Source of the DNA: Parachlamydiales bacterium
Lineage (GTDB): Bacteria > Chlamydiota > Chlamydiia > Chlamydiales > SM23-39
DNA length: 64,000 nt
Reading direction: 5' to 3'
NCBI GenBank assembly: GCA_019694475.1
Contig: JAIBBX010000005.1
Coordinates: 1-64,000, forward strand
Of the stretch, positions 25,754 to 34,325 are shown in pieces. Both the position numbers and the translations under genes were made by a program. The notes beneath the pieces were generated by a model that was not told where the DNA came from, did not search any database, and saw only the letters and a program-made list of their open reading frames with translations. Each line of letters starts with the position of its first letter. Position 1 is the stretch's first letter.

Positions 25754-27051
25754 TCGTTCTTCTTTTCATTGCTTTTGCCGGTTTTTGGGTCGGCATGCCG
25801 ACAAAAAAGGCGATTTCTTTTGGAAAAATCGATCCAGATACTGAATTTCCTCTTACAGAACACAAATCATTCGTGATCGTCGTTTATGCGCACAATCAAT
25901 CCTCTTGGTGCAAGCGGACCCTCCGTTCGATTTTCGAGCAGGATTACGACCATTATCGGATCGTCATGATCGATGATGCATCGGTCGACGGCACAGACGA
26001 AATGGCCAAAAACTTCATCGTGGACAATAACCAGGATGAAAAAGTCATTTTCATCCGCAACGACACCTATCTCGGCCCTGTTGCCAGTCTATACCGCGTG
26101 ATCGATAACTGCCTCGACCGGGAAATCGTCATTCCGATGGACGCCAAAGATTGGTTCACGACGCCGAATGTGCTGGGTAAACTGAACATGGCCTATCAAA
26201 ATCCCGATGTGTGGATGGCGACCGGCTGGGCGATCGAATATCCCGCTTACAGAATCCGCGAAGAGGGGGGGCTCAATTCGTACTACGCCGCACTCTTTAA
26301 AGAGATCCGGCTGCAAGATCTTTTTTCGAAAGGGCGATTTGCAACCCACGTAAAAGCCTATCTCGGTCCAATTAAAAATCTGGCGGGAGGACGAGTCCGC
26401 AACATCCAAGAACCACTCGGCTTCCTCAACCTCGCCCCGAAGACCAAACCGCACGAGCCGATCAAACCTGCCGTTTATCATCCATTAGCCGCTTTTCCAG
26501 CAGCAAAAGGGGCCAAACATGCGGAAGTGGTGATCCTTTCCGAAGGTCATCCCTCGCAGTTGTATGCTTGTCTGGAGTCGATTCAGAGATATGTTGCAGG
26601 TTTTGAAAAGCTGACTGTGCTTCATCGGGGGAACAATAGTTCGGCTTATAAACAAGTTCAAGACGCTTTTCCGGCTGTTATTTTCACTGAAAATTGGAAG
26701 GGAAGCCCATCCGAATATGTCCTTTTAGGGACGGATGATCAGATCGTGAAGGATTTCGTCGACCTAAAGCTTTGCATGGACCAAATGGAAAAAACTGGGG
26801 CAGCCGGTTTTTTTCTAAAGCTCGGACAAAATATTGAGGGTACGCGCCCGCCTAGCGGACCTCTTTCTTTCGGAACCTATGTGTGGGAGTTCGAAATGGG
26901 GGAAGGGGATTGGGCGAATCCTGAGCGCCAACTGGCCCTCTACAAAAAAGAGACTGTTCAAAAGGCTCTTTCCAAAAAAACAATCTCTTTAGATCTGCCC
27001 GAAAACCCGATCGGACTCTATTTTGAAGAGTCTAAATCGACGGTTAGATAA
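25741..27051 (+). CDS. membrane-anchored GT2 glycosyltransferase, second of pair
   Basis: A 436-residue paralog of the previous protein: N-terminal anchor (about 2-20), GT2 fold (FVIVVYAHNQSSWCKRTLRS, IVMIDDASVDGT) and MDAKDW where the DXD site is expected (the neighbour has LDGDDW), so metal binding may be altered. A second domain from about residue 255 begins AEVVILSEGHPSQLYACLES and resembles a degenerate second GT fold. Two adjacent anchored GT2 enzymes plus a LicD protein suggest building or decorating an envelope or secreted glycan. Confidence 0.78.
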   Translation: MWRLIVLLFIAFAGFWVGMPTKKAISFGKIDPDTEFPLTEHKSFVIVVYAHNQSSWCKRTLRSIFEQDYDHYRIVMIDDASVDGTDEMAKNFIVDNNQDEKVIFIRNDTYLGPVASLYRVIDNCLDREIVIPMDAKDWFTTPNVLGKLNMAYQNPDVWMATGWAIEYPAYRIREEGGLNSYYAALFKEIRLQDLFSKGRFATHVKAYLGPIKNLAGGRVRNIQEPLGFLNLAPKTKPHEPIKPAVYHPLAAFPAAKGAKHAEVVILSEGHPSQLYACLESIQRYVAGFEKLTVLHRGNNSSAYKQVQDAFPAVIFTENWKGSPSEYVLLGTDDQIVKDFVDLKLCMDQMEKTGAAGFFLKLGQNIEGTRPPSGPLSFGTYVWEFEMGEGDWANPERQLALYKKETVQKALSKKTISLDLPENPIGLYFEESKSTVR

Positions 27052-27378
27052 TCAGCCGTGCCGTACTTTCACTCTCTTAGAATGAATCGCAGAAGTGGGG
27101 TTTCTCGGATTTTTGAAATCGTGTCTGCGAGCAAAAATATCTGTATCGGTTGCAGCTTCTGTGCTCGCATCAGGTTCACCTCCGCCGCGAAGCCAACTGA
27201 CTCTATCAGGAACATCTTCTCTATATCTCTTGACGCTTTGCAAATATTCAAGCTTTCGATTTTCATTTGTATTGATTAACGGTCTCAAAGAAGATGAAAT
27301 GATGTCAGGAGTTTCAACCATTGCGCTTCTGACTGTAATAGGATTTGGCTGGGTAGGACCCTTTCCTTCGATTTTCAT
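27052..27378 (-). CDS. small basic hypothetical protein
   Basis: A 108-residue protein of unknown function, with no membrane helix or signal peptide. The C-terminus is strongly basic (RRHDFKNPRNPTSAIHSKR). An AGGGG ribosome binding site lies about seven bases before the ATG, which supports it as a real gene. It is the second gene of a two-gene minus-strand unit with the 57-residue gene starting at 27607, separated by 55 bases. Confidence 0.5.
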   Translation of the reverse strand: MKIEGKGPTQPNPITVRSAMVETPDIISSSLRPLINTNENRKLEYLQSVKRYREDVPDRVSWLRGGGEPDASTEAATDTDIFARRHDFKNPRNPTSAIHSKRVKVRHG

Positions 27379-27433
27379 GAAGAACCCCTTGGGTTTGTCA
27401 AAATATCTTTATAGAAGGTGGAGAAAATTTTGT

Positions 27434-27607
27434 CTAGCCCTGCGTAAAGGCAGTATCCAATAGGCCTTGAGAGTTTGCAAAACTTGCAACCTTTTCAGCC
27501 ACTGGCGGCAGTTCTTGCGAGTATTTTCTGTGCTCGGCACTGATTAAATTCGCAATCCCTAATAAAGGATTATTACCAACTTTCGGAATAGAATCATCTA
27601 TTGTCAT
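27434..27607 (-). CDS. very small hypothetical protein
   Basis: A 57-residue protein starting MTIDDSIPKVGNNP; an in-frame GTG three codons earlier (27616) is an alternative start. It shows no recognised domain. A good promoter lies upstream (TTGAAT, 17 bases, CATAAT on the minus strand), but there is no Shine-Dalgarno. It is mainly supported by that promoter and by the following small gene in the same direction. Confidence 0.42.
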   Translation of the reverse strand: MTIDDSIPKVGNNPLLGIANLISAEHRKYSQELPPVAEKVASFANSQGLLDTAFTQG

Positions 27608-27636
27608 TTTATACACACATATTTTTGCTTATTTGT

Positions 27637-27665
27637 ATTATGGCAGAATTGTATTTATTATTCAA
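27637..27665 (-). promoter_or_regulatory. promoter for the two small minus-strand genes
   Basis: On the minus strand TTGAAT (27660-27665) and CATAAT (27637-27642) are separated by 17 bases, 4/6 and 5/6 matches to consensus, and lie about 30 bases before the ATG at 27607. The surrounding 27608-27796 is AT-rich and holds no other gene that I can see. Confidence 0.5.
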
Positions 27666-27796
27666 TTGAGATAAAATATTATAATTCATAAGTATTTAAA
27701 TTTTAGTATTTTGCGTTTTTGAGAAAATTCATCCCTCAATTTGCATCAAAAGAAAATAGTGGAAGAAAACGGGATAGAACCTGTTAAATAAGAGGC

Positions 27797-30481
27797 ATGT
27801 CGACGCTATTTTGGAAATTCATCGCCTTCCTGTGTAAAGCCTTTTTATCACTTCGATATCGAATCGAGGTGAAGGGGCTTGATACTCTCGATCGGCTTAA
27901 ACCGAACGAGGGAATTTTGTTTCTTCCGAACCATCCGGCCAACGTAGATCCTTTCATTAATTTCGTCTATTTCTGGCCAAAGTATCGAATGCGCCCAATG
28001 GTGATCGATTATATTTTCGACACCACTTTTTTAAAGCCGTTCCATAAAATCATTGGCTCGATTCCGATTCCGAATTTGGAAAATGCCGTCAATGAGTACA
28101 AGCAAAAGTTGGCTGAAAAAGCATTTCGACAAGTTGCTGATGGATTGAAGAAAGGCGACAATTTCATGGTCTATCCAGCAGGACGATTGAAAAATTCTGG
28201 GAAAGAATTGCTTGGCGGCGCATCTGGTGCACATGAACTTTTAAAAGAATGTCCAAATGTCAACGTTGTCTTAGTCCGGATGACTGGGCTTTGGGGCAGC
28301 AGCACTTCGAGAGCGATTATTGGCAGAACTCCTCCATTGATGGACAATTTCTGGCTTGCCTTTAGAACGCTTTTAAAAAACTGCATTTTTTTCACCCCGA
28401 GAAGGAAAGTAACGGTCGAGATTGCCGCGAATCCCGAAGACATGCCGAGAGATCATGAATCGCGCATTCAATTGAATCGTTATTTGGAAGGGTGGTATAA
28501 CCGTTATCTCGATGATAAGGGAACTGTGCGCGAGACAGAACCTGCGAAACTTGTTTCCTATAGCTGGTGGCGCCAAGATGTTCCAAAAGTCTTTCGTCAG
28601 GAAAGAAAGCAGAATAACAATAGCGGCATTCACGTTTCGGAAGAGACTAAGAGAAAAATCTACAACGAGATCCGGAAAATTCTCGAAAAGCCCGAGCTAG
28701 AAATCAAGCCTGAAATGAATTTGGCCTTCGATCTCGGAATGGACTCTTTGAATATTGCCGAATTCATCACCTACGTGACTAAATATTTCGATGTGGCCGA
28801 GCTCCACCCAGAAGATTTGGAAACAGTGGGTACTGTATTGGAAATTGCAGAAGGTGGAAATCAGGCGCAGATTTCGAAAGAACCTCCTCCAGACTACACT
28901 TGGGCTTCCGAAAAAAATCGACCCTCTCCAACATTGCCTCTCGGAAATACAATCCCTGAAGCGTTTCTCAATTCTTGCTTAAGAATGAATGGCTATGCGG
29001 CTTGCGGAGACGACAATACCGGCGTCATCGGTTACAAAAGAATCAAAAAAGCAGTCCTCGTTTTAGCCCAATATTTTAAAACGTGGGAAGAAGATCGGAT
29101 CGCGATCATGCTTCCTGCATCCATTGGCGCTTACATTGCGATTTTGGCTGTTCAATTTGCTGGGAAAACTCCAGTCATGATCAACTGGACGCTAGGTTCC
29201 CGCTATATTGAAGGGATGATGGAGCTGAGCGGCGCGAAAAGGATTGTCACTTCTTGGAAATTCTTAGACCGCCTCGCGAATGTGCAATTCGGTAAATGCT
29301 TAGATAAACTGGTCCTTTTGGAAGAGGTGCGCAAAAAACTGACCTTGCCAATGAAATTGCGCGGCGTCTTTTTGACCAAACTTTCGATCCCATCCGTTCT
29401 GAAGTCAATGCGCTTAGATCAAATCAATGAAAATGACCCTTGCGTCATTCTCTTCACAAGCGGAACTGAAGCGGTGCCTAAGGGAGTGCCTCTTTCGCAT
29501 AAAAACATCATTTCCAATCAGCGCTCAGCCATGCAGTGTATCGACACGAATGCAAATGATGTGCTCTATGGCATTTTGCCCCCATTCCACTCGTTCGGCT
29601 TTTCTGTAGCGGGGCTCTTTCCGCTTTTGGGAGGAATCCGGGTTGCTTTTTATCCAGATCCCACCGATGGATTTGCTCTTGCTGAAGGCGTGCAGCGTTG
29701 GAAAATAACGATGTTTTGCGCAGCGCCTAGCTTTTTGAAAGGCCTTTTCCATGCAGCGAAAGGGGATGAGCTCAAAACAATCCGCTATTTTGTTTCAGGC
29801 GCGGAGAAGACGCCGGAAGAGCTTTACAAAAGAGTGGAACAAATGGGCCATGCCAAATTGCTTGAAGGATACGGCATCACAGAATGCTCGCCCATTTTGA
29901 GCCTCAACCGGCCTAACATGGTTATAAGCGGCGTAGGGCGCCTAGCTCCTGACATCGAAATGATCACCATCCATCCTGAAACGCTGAAACTGCTTCCGCA
30001 TGGCGCCGATGGCGAGATTTGCGTGAGAGGGCCGAACGTATTCAGCGGATATCTCGGAAACCCCCGTTCGCCATTCATCGAATTCAACGGAAAAAAATGG
30101 TACAGAACTGGCGATTTAGGCCATCTCGATGAAAACGAATGTCTTGTTCTATCAGGAAGACTGAAGCGGTTTACTAAGCTGGGCGGTGAGATGATCAGCC
30201 TTGGCGCCATCGAAGACGTATTGGCAAAACATTTCATTCAAGAAGGAAAGATTTCTCCGAATATTCCGTCTCTTGCAGTCATTGCTGATGAGCGCGAAGA
30301 GGGGAAATCGAAACTTTTACTTTTCATCATCATCGATGTAGAGAAAGATGAAGTGAATCAAATTCTCCTCAACGCCGGCTTCAGCAATTTGGTGAAAATT
30401 TCTGGAGTCAAAAAAGTGGACGACATCCCTCTCATGGGAGCAGGAAAAACCGACTATCGAAGCTTGCAGGCGCTATGTTAA
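27797..30481 (+). CDS. aas: PlsC acyltransferase - ACP - acyl-ligase fusion (Aas-like)
   Basis: An 894-residue three-part protein. Residues about 1-230 are a PlsC acyltransferase with H46-PANV-D51 (HX4D) and FMVYPAGR. Residues about 283-352 look like an acyl carrier protein; FDLGMDSLNIAEF places S317 where phosphopantetheine attaches. From about 390 comes an AMP-forming acyl ligase with FTSGTEAVPKGVPLSHKN, YGITEC and YRTGDLGH. E. coli Aas joins the acyltransferase and ligase without an ACP; Chlamydia has a separate plsC-like gene and aas (CT775, CT776, from memory). The protein probably activates fatty acids, perhaps host-derived, onto its own ACP and transfers them to a lysophospholipid. Its stop overlaps cysS. 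Confidence 0.88.
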   Translation: MSTLFWKFIAFLCKAFLSLRYRIEVKGLDTLDRLKPNEGILFLPNHPANVDPFINFVYFWPKYRMRPMVIDYIFDTTFLKPFHKIIGSIPIPNLENAVNEYKQKLAEKAFRQVADGLKKGDNFMVYPAGRLKNSGKELLGGASGAHELLKECPNVNVVLVRMTGLWGSSTSRAIIGRTPPLMDNFWLAFRTLLKNCIFFTPRRKVTVEIAANPEDMPRDHESRIQLNRYLEGWYNRYLDDKGTVRETEPAKLVSYSWWRQDVPKVFRQERKQNNNSGIHVSEETKRKIYNEIRKILEKPELEIKPEMNLAFDLGMDSLNIAEFITYVTKYFDVAELHPEDLETVGTVLEIAEGGNQAQISKEPPPDYTWASEKNRPSPTLPLGNTIPEAFLNSCLRMNGYAACGDDNTGVIGYKRIKKAVLVLAQYFKTWEEDRIAIMLPASIGAYIAILAVQFAGKTPVMINWTLGSRYIEGMMELSGAKRIVTSWKFLDRLANVQFGKCLDKLVLLEEVRKKLTLPMKLRGVFLTKLSIPSVLKSMRLDQINENDPCVILFTSGTEAVPKGVPLSHKNIISNQRSAMQCIDTNANDVLYGILPPFHSFGFSVAGLFPLLGGIRVAFYPDPTDGFALAEGVQRWKITMFCAAPSFLKGLFHAAKGDELKTIRYFVSGAEKTPEELYKRVEQMGHAKLLEGYGITECSPILSLNRPNMVISGVGRLAPDIEMITIHPETLKLLPHGADGEICVRGPNVFSGYLGNPRSPFIEFNGKKWYRTGDLGHLDENECLVLSGRLKRFTKLGGEMISLGAIEDVLAKHFIQEGKISPNIPSLAVIADEREEGKSKLLLFIIIDVEKDEVNQILLNAGFSNLVKISGVKKVDDIPLMGAGKTDYRSLQALC

Positions 30482-31875
30482 AACTTTACAACACAGAATC
30501 TAGGCAAATCGAAGAAATCCTCCCCGCGGATGGACGCACAATCAAGATGTACACTTGCGGCCCCACCATTTATGATTTTGCCCATATCGGCAATTTCCGC
30601 ACGTACGTATTTGAAGATCTTCTTCGCAGAGCCATCCAATTCTTTGGATTTAAGATCGATCAAGCGATGAATCTCACCGATATCGATGATAAGACGCTCC
30701 GGGGCGCAATTCAGAAAAATATTCCGCTAAAGCATTATACCGATCCGTTTAAGAAAGCGTTTTTCGAGGATATGGAAAAACTCAATATCCAGAAAGTGGA
30801 GCACAATCCAGAGGCGACTGCCTACATTCCTGAAATGATCCACATGATCGAGACGCTCATGAAAAAGGGCTTTGCCTACAAAAGCCAAAACGGAAGCATC
30901 TATTTTTCCATCCAAAAATTTGCCAAATATGGCCGCCTTTCCCACTTAAAACTCCCTGAACTCAAAGTGAACGCTTCAGGTGAAAATGAAGCTGATGAGT
31001 ATGAAAAAGACAATGTGGCTGATTTCGTGCTTTGGAAAATTTATGATCCGGAAAGAGACGGTCAGATTTTCTGGGAAAGTCCGTTTGGCAAAGGCCGGCC
31101 TGGCTGGCACATCGAGTGTTCTGCCATGGCAACGAAACTTCTAGGCCACACTATCGATATCCATTGCGGCGGCGTCGACAACATGTTCCCGCACCACGAA
31201 AATGAGATCGCCCAGTCGGAATGCTGCTCAGGCCATCTCTTTGTCCGCCACTGGGTCCATGTCGAGCACCTACTCGTCGATCATAAAAAGATGTCGAAAA
31301 GCCTCGGCAATTTCTATACGCTCCGCGATCTTCTGAAGAAGGGATATACAGGCAAAGAGGTGCGCTATCTGCTTCTCTCAACCCACTACCGTACACAGCT
31401 CAACTTCACGTTTGCCGGTCTTGATGCAGCCCGCTCCAGCCTCCAAAGGATCGAAGATCTCGTCCTGCGCCTGCGCTCCATCAGTTCCGAAAGACCCGGA
31501 GTAGGCGTCCTAGAACAGGCTAAAGAGCGCTTTAAAGAGGCTTTAGCCGAAGATCTCAATATTTCAGCCGCATTGGCCGTCCTTTTCGATCTCGTCCGCG
31601 AGCTCAACACTCTTTGCGATAGCGACCGCTTGGGCAATCTAGAGGCCCTGGAAGCCTTAAAACTGCTCGCCGACTGGGATCGGGTCCTTGGAGTCCTGCC
31701 CCTCGAGAAAAAAAGCGAAGAAATCCCGCTAGAGCTCCTCCAGTTCCTCGACCGGAGAGAATCGGCTCGCCGTGAGAAAAACTGGCGCCTCAGCGACGAA
31801 ATGCGGGATGCGATCCATGCCCGCGGCTATCTCATTGAAGACACCCCCCAAGGAGCGAGGCTTAAGAAAAAATGA
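30475..31875 (+). CDS. cysS: cysteinyl-tRNA synthetase
   Basis: A 466-residue class I synthetase. The HIGH element appears as FAHIGNFRTY (about 36-44), the second signature is KKMSKSLGNF, and zinc-site residues lie in MYTCGPTIYD and HIECSAMA, with FPHHENEIAQSE diagnostic for CysRS. It charges tRNA-Cys. It overlaps the acyl-ligase gene by seven bases and its TGA overlaps the next ATG. Confidence 0.97.
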   Translation: MLKLYNTESRQIEEILPADGRTIKMYTCGPTIYDFAHIGNFRTYVFEDLLRRAIQFFGFKIDQAMNLTDIDDKTLRGAIQKNIPLKHYTDPFKKAFFEDMEKLNIQKVEHNPEATAYIPEMIHMIETLMKKGFAYKSQNGSIYFSIQKFAKYGRLSHLKLPELKVNASGENEADEYEKDNVADFVLWKIYDPERDGQIFWESPFGKGRPGWHIECSAMATKLLGHTIDIHCGGVDNMFPHHENEIAQSECCSGHLFVRHWVHVEHLLVDHKKMSKSLGNFYTLRDLLKKGYTGKEVRYLLLSTHYRTQLNFTFAGLDAARSSLQRIEDLVLRLRSISSERPGVGVLEQAKERFKEALAEDLNISAALAVLFDLVRELNTLCDSDRLGNLEALEALKLLADWDRVLGVLPLEKKSEEIPLELLQFLDRRESARREKNWRLSDEMRDAIHARGYLIEDTPQGARLKKK

Positions 31876-32123
31876 ACCCTAAAACTACCCCAGATGAACG
31901 TTTCTTATTCAAACTCTATGAAACCGCTATGAGCGGCGGCGACCCCCATGCTCTGATCGATTACAGGGGCGTTGCCAAAGCAGTTGGAATTAAAGAGACA
32001 GCGATCAAAAACATCATTAAGCATCTCGCTCAAGCCAATTTCATCAAAAAGGGCGAGGAGACCACAATCTTCCTGACTGAGCGAGGCTGCGACTTCGTTC
32101 TTGATCATCAAAAGAATTCTTGA
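31872..32123 (+). CDS. small winged-helix-like protein
   Basis: An 83-residue protein; the pattern YRGVAKAVGIKETAIKNIIK then LAQANFIKKGEETTIFLTERG looks like a winged helix with a recognition helix and wing. It could be a DNA- or RNA-binding regulator. No exact family is recognised. It is coupled to cysS by a four-base overlap. Confidence 0.65.
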   Translation: MNPKTTPDERFLFKLYETAMSGGDPHALIDYRGVAKAVGIKETAIKNIIKHLAQANFIKKGEETTIFLTERGCDFVLDHQKNS

Positions 32124-32177
32124 ATTTCACTTTCTATCCTGGTAGCCTGTTATCTTATCATTACGGGAGATAATGAT

Positions 32178-33593
32178 ATGACTTTTTATTTCAGATTATT
32201 GCTCATTTTGATTGGGACACAGATTTTTGCGTTGACCAATGCCTATGTGTCTACGAGTAACAATGATGTAAATATCATCGATACAACGACCGATATTGTT
32301 ACATCGATGGCTCCAGTAGGAGTCTCACCGGCTAATTTGGCAATTACGCCTAACAAGACTAAAGTTTTTGTCGCCAATTTTGCTATTCCAGGATTTGTGA
32401 ACGTAATCGATACAGCGACCAATATGAATACTCCGATGTCTCCGATCGCCATGGGGGCGCTCGATAATCCTCTTTTCATTGCGGTTAATTCAGCAGGGAC
32501 TCGTGCTTATGTTCTCAATTTCCATTTTGGCCCAGGACTTTCTAACGTGGCAACGATCGATATAGCCACAGAAACAGTGATCGGTGTTCCTTATACAGTG
32601 GGCAATCAACCTCAGATGATTGCTGTGACTCCTGATGGAACGAAAGGCTATGTGCCCAATTTCGGAGGCTTCGACCATACTGTTTCTTCGATTGATTTTA
32701 CAACAAATGTGGTTACGCCCGTGGTTTTTCCCGGACAAAGGCCTTTCAAACTTGCGATTACTCCTGATGGAAGCAAAGTGCTCGTCGCAAATTCTGGGGG
32801 GAATACAGTAGGTGTAATCGCTGTTGGTACAGACACAGTCATTACGACGATTCCTTTGCCTTTCGATATGATGATGAATCCCCCCATTCCCGAATTTGTT
32901 GCAATTACCCCAGACGGTTTAAAAGCCTATGTTGCCAATAACAACACGAGCACAGTCAGTGTCATCGATGTGGCTGCAAATGCTTTGTTGAACCCAACGC
33001 CGATTTCTTTAGGAATGGCGACGAGTCCTGTTTACATACTAATTTCCCCAGATGGGACGACCGCTTATGTTGCCAACGATAATGCGGATACAGTGAGCGT
33101 GATCGATACACAAACCGATACTCTGACAGCAACAATTCCTGTAGGTTCCACTCCTTCTCAACTCGCGATTACTCCTGACGGATCCAAGCTTTATGTAGCC
33201 AATTTAGGATCTCCGTTCGTAAGCGTCATCGACACAACGACCCTTCATGTTACAAATGTACCCGTATCTGGCAATCCCACTTGGATTGAGATCACTCCAG
33301 GGGTGAGTCTTTTGTTAAAAGGAGAACAAGTCTACAATCGGTTTTTGACCCAAACGGATATTGTCAACATCATCAGTTGGAGGGCTCCCCTAAATGCATC
33401 TGGGATCGTTCGCTATTTGGTATTCCGGAATCAAGAACTAACCGACTTTGCTGGGACCGTTTCCGCAAGCGGCCCATTGGAATTTTTAGATCACAGAAGA
33501 AAAAAAGGACAAACTTACACCTATTATGTAGTTGGCGAAGACGCAGCAGGCAACCTCTCCGCGGCAAGCAAGATCACCATAAAACCTTTATGA
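32178..33593 (+). CDS. secreted YVTN beta-propeller protein with C-terminal FN3-like domain
   Basis: A 471-residue protein with a signal peptide (about 1-21), then about seven repeats of roughly 43-48 residues of the type AITPDGSKLYVANLGS...VSVIDT, which form a YVTN-type beta-propeller. From about residue 392 an Fn3-like sandwich follows (IVRYLVFRNQEL, TYTYYVVGEDAAGN). It should be periplasmic or surface-exposed and mediate binding. GGGAG lies eight bases before the ATG. It converges with an outer membrane barrel gene, overlapping by six bases. Confidence 0.88.
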   Translation: MTFYFRLLLILIGTQIFALTNAYVSTSNNDVNIIDTTTDIVTSMAPVGVSPANLAITPNKTKVFVANFAIPGFVNVIDTATNMNTPMSPIAMGALDNPLFIAVNSAGTRAYVLNFHFGPGLSNVATIDIATETVIGVPYTVGNQPQMIAVTPDGTKGYVPNFGGFDHTVSSIDFTTNVVTPVVFPGQRPFKLAITPDGSKVLVANSGGNTVGVIAVGTDTVITTIPLPFDMMMNPPIPEFVAITPDGLKAYVANNNTSTVSVIDVAANALLNPTPISLGMATSPVYILISPDGTTAYVANDNADTVSVIDTQTDTLTATIPVGSTPSQLAITPDGSKLYVANLGSPFVSVIDTTTLHVTNVPVSGNPTWIEITPGVSLLLKGEQVYNRFLTQTDIVNIISWRAPLNASGIVRYLVFRNQELTDFAGTVSASGPLEFLDHRRKKGQTYTYYVVGEDAAGNLSAASKITIKPL

Positions 33594-34163
33594 ACCAAAG
33601 CGGTAGCCGATCCCTAAACCGATCGACCAACCGCTTAAGTCAGCCCTTCTTGTAATCAGATCTCGCCGGCTTGAAACAGGAACATAGAGAAATGAATAAT
33701 CGGTGAAAATATCAAAGAACAAGTGGGAATTGGCATTGATGATTGCTCCCGCTTTTACGATCCCGCCGCCGCCCCAGCGGCATGTTTTCTGAGGGATGCT
33801 ATCAGAATGGTCGTGAATGTGCATGTAAGCTCCGAGCGCACCTGCTCCCAAGTAAAAATCTGTATAACTGACGGGAAATAGATATTTGACCCCGATCCCA
33901 ATTGGCCAAAAAGCGATGCGAGTCGAATCGCGAAATCCAAGCGATTCTCCTTTCTTGATCAAAAAGCTGCCGCTTGCCCAAGTATAGAGCTGGCCAACTG
34001 TTTGCATGCTAGTCTCAACTCCAACCATACCTCCAGTTCCGTAGATATCTCTGAAGAGGGAGCTTTGGGGATAAAAAAAGGCCCCCTTCGCCTCAACGAA
34101 AGCATCTCTTGCTTGAAGCAATCCAACTGCTAAAACCGCAAACCAAAACAAACTTCTTTTCAA
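33588..34163 (-). CDS. small outer membrane beta-barrel protein
   Basis: A 191-residue protein with a signal peptide (about 1-18) and alternating hydrophobic strands, ending GLGIGYRFGS. Size and pattern suggest an eight-stranded barrel of the OmpW/OmpA type, but no exact family is recognised. It converges on the propeller gene. Confidence 0.7.
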   Translation of the reverse strand: MKRSLFWFAVLAVGLLQARDAFVEAKGAFFYPQSSLFRDIYGTGGMVGVETSMQTVGQLYTWASGSFLIKKGESLGFRDSTRIAFWPIGIGVKYLFPVSYTDFYLGAGALGAYMHIHDHSDSIPQKTCRWGGGGIVKAGAIINANSHLFFDIFTDYSFLYVPVSSRRDLITRRADLSGWSIGLGIGYRFGS

Positions 34164-34310
34164 AAGGGGCCTCCATGAGGGTCAGAGTTTTTTTTTCTCA
34201 TCTTAATCGGGTTGAAAGCAACTATCAAGATTTTTCTTTATGCAATAGCATATTATTAAAATATTTAATTTATATACAAAATTATATAGTAGAATTACAG
34301 TATTATTTTT

Positions 34311-34319
34311 TGTTATAAT
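34311..34319 (+). promoter_or_regulatory. extended -10 promoter TGTTATAAT, effector candidate 1
   Basis: The nonamer TGTTATAAT lies in an AT-rich region and ends six bases before the ATG at 34326. The predicted transcription start falls on the start codon, so the transcript may be leaderless. No -35 is visible. The same nonamer precedes 23358, 36102 and 58670. Confidence 0.6.
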
Positions 34320-34325
34320 GCTGAC

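Noticed and set aside
27676..27690. TTATAAT-like sequence on the plus strand as a fifth member of the TGTTATAAT promoter set
   Set aside because: It lacks the TG extension (reads ATTATAAT) and is over 100 bases from the next plus-strand start.
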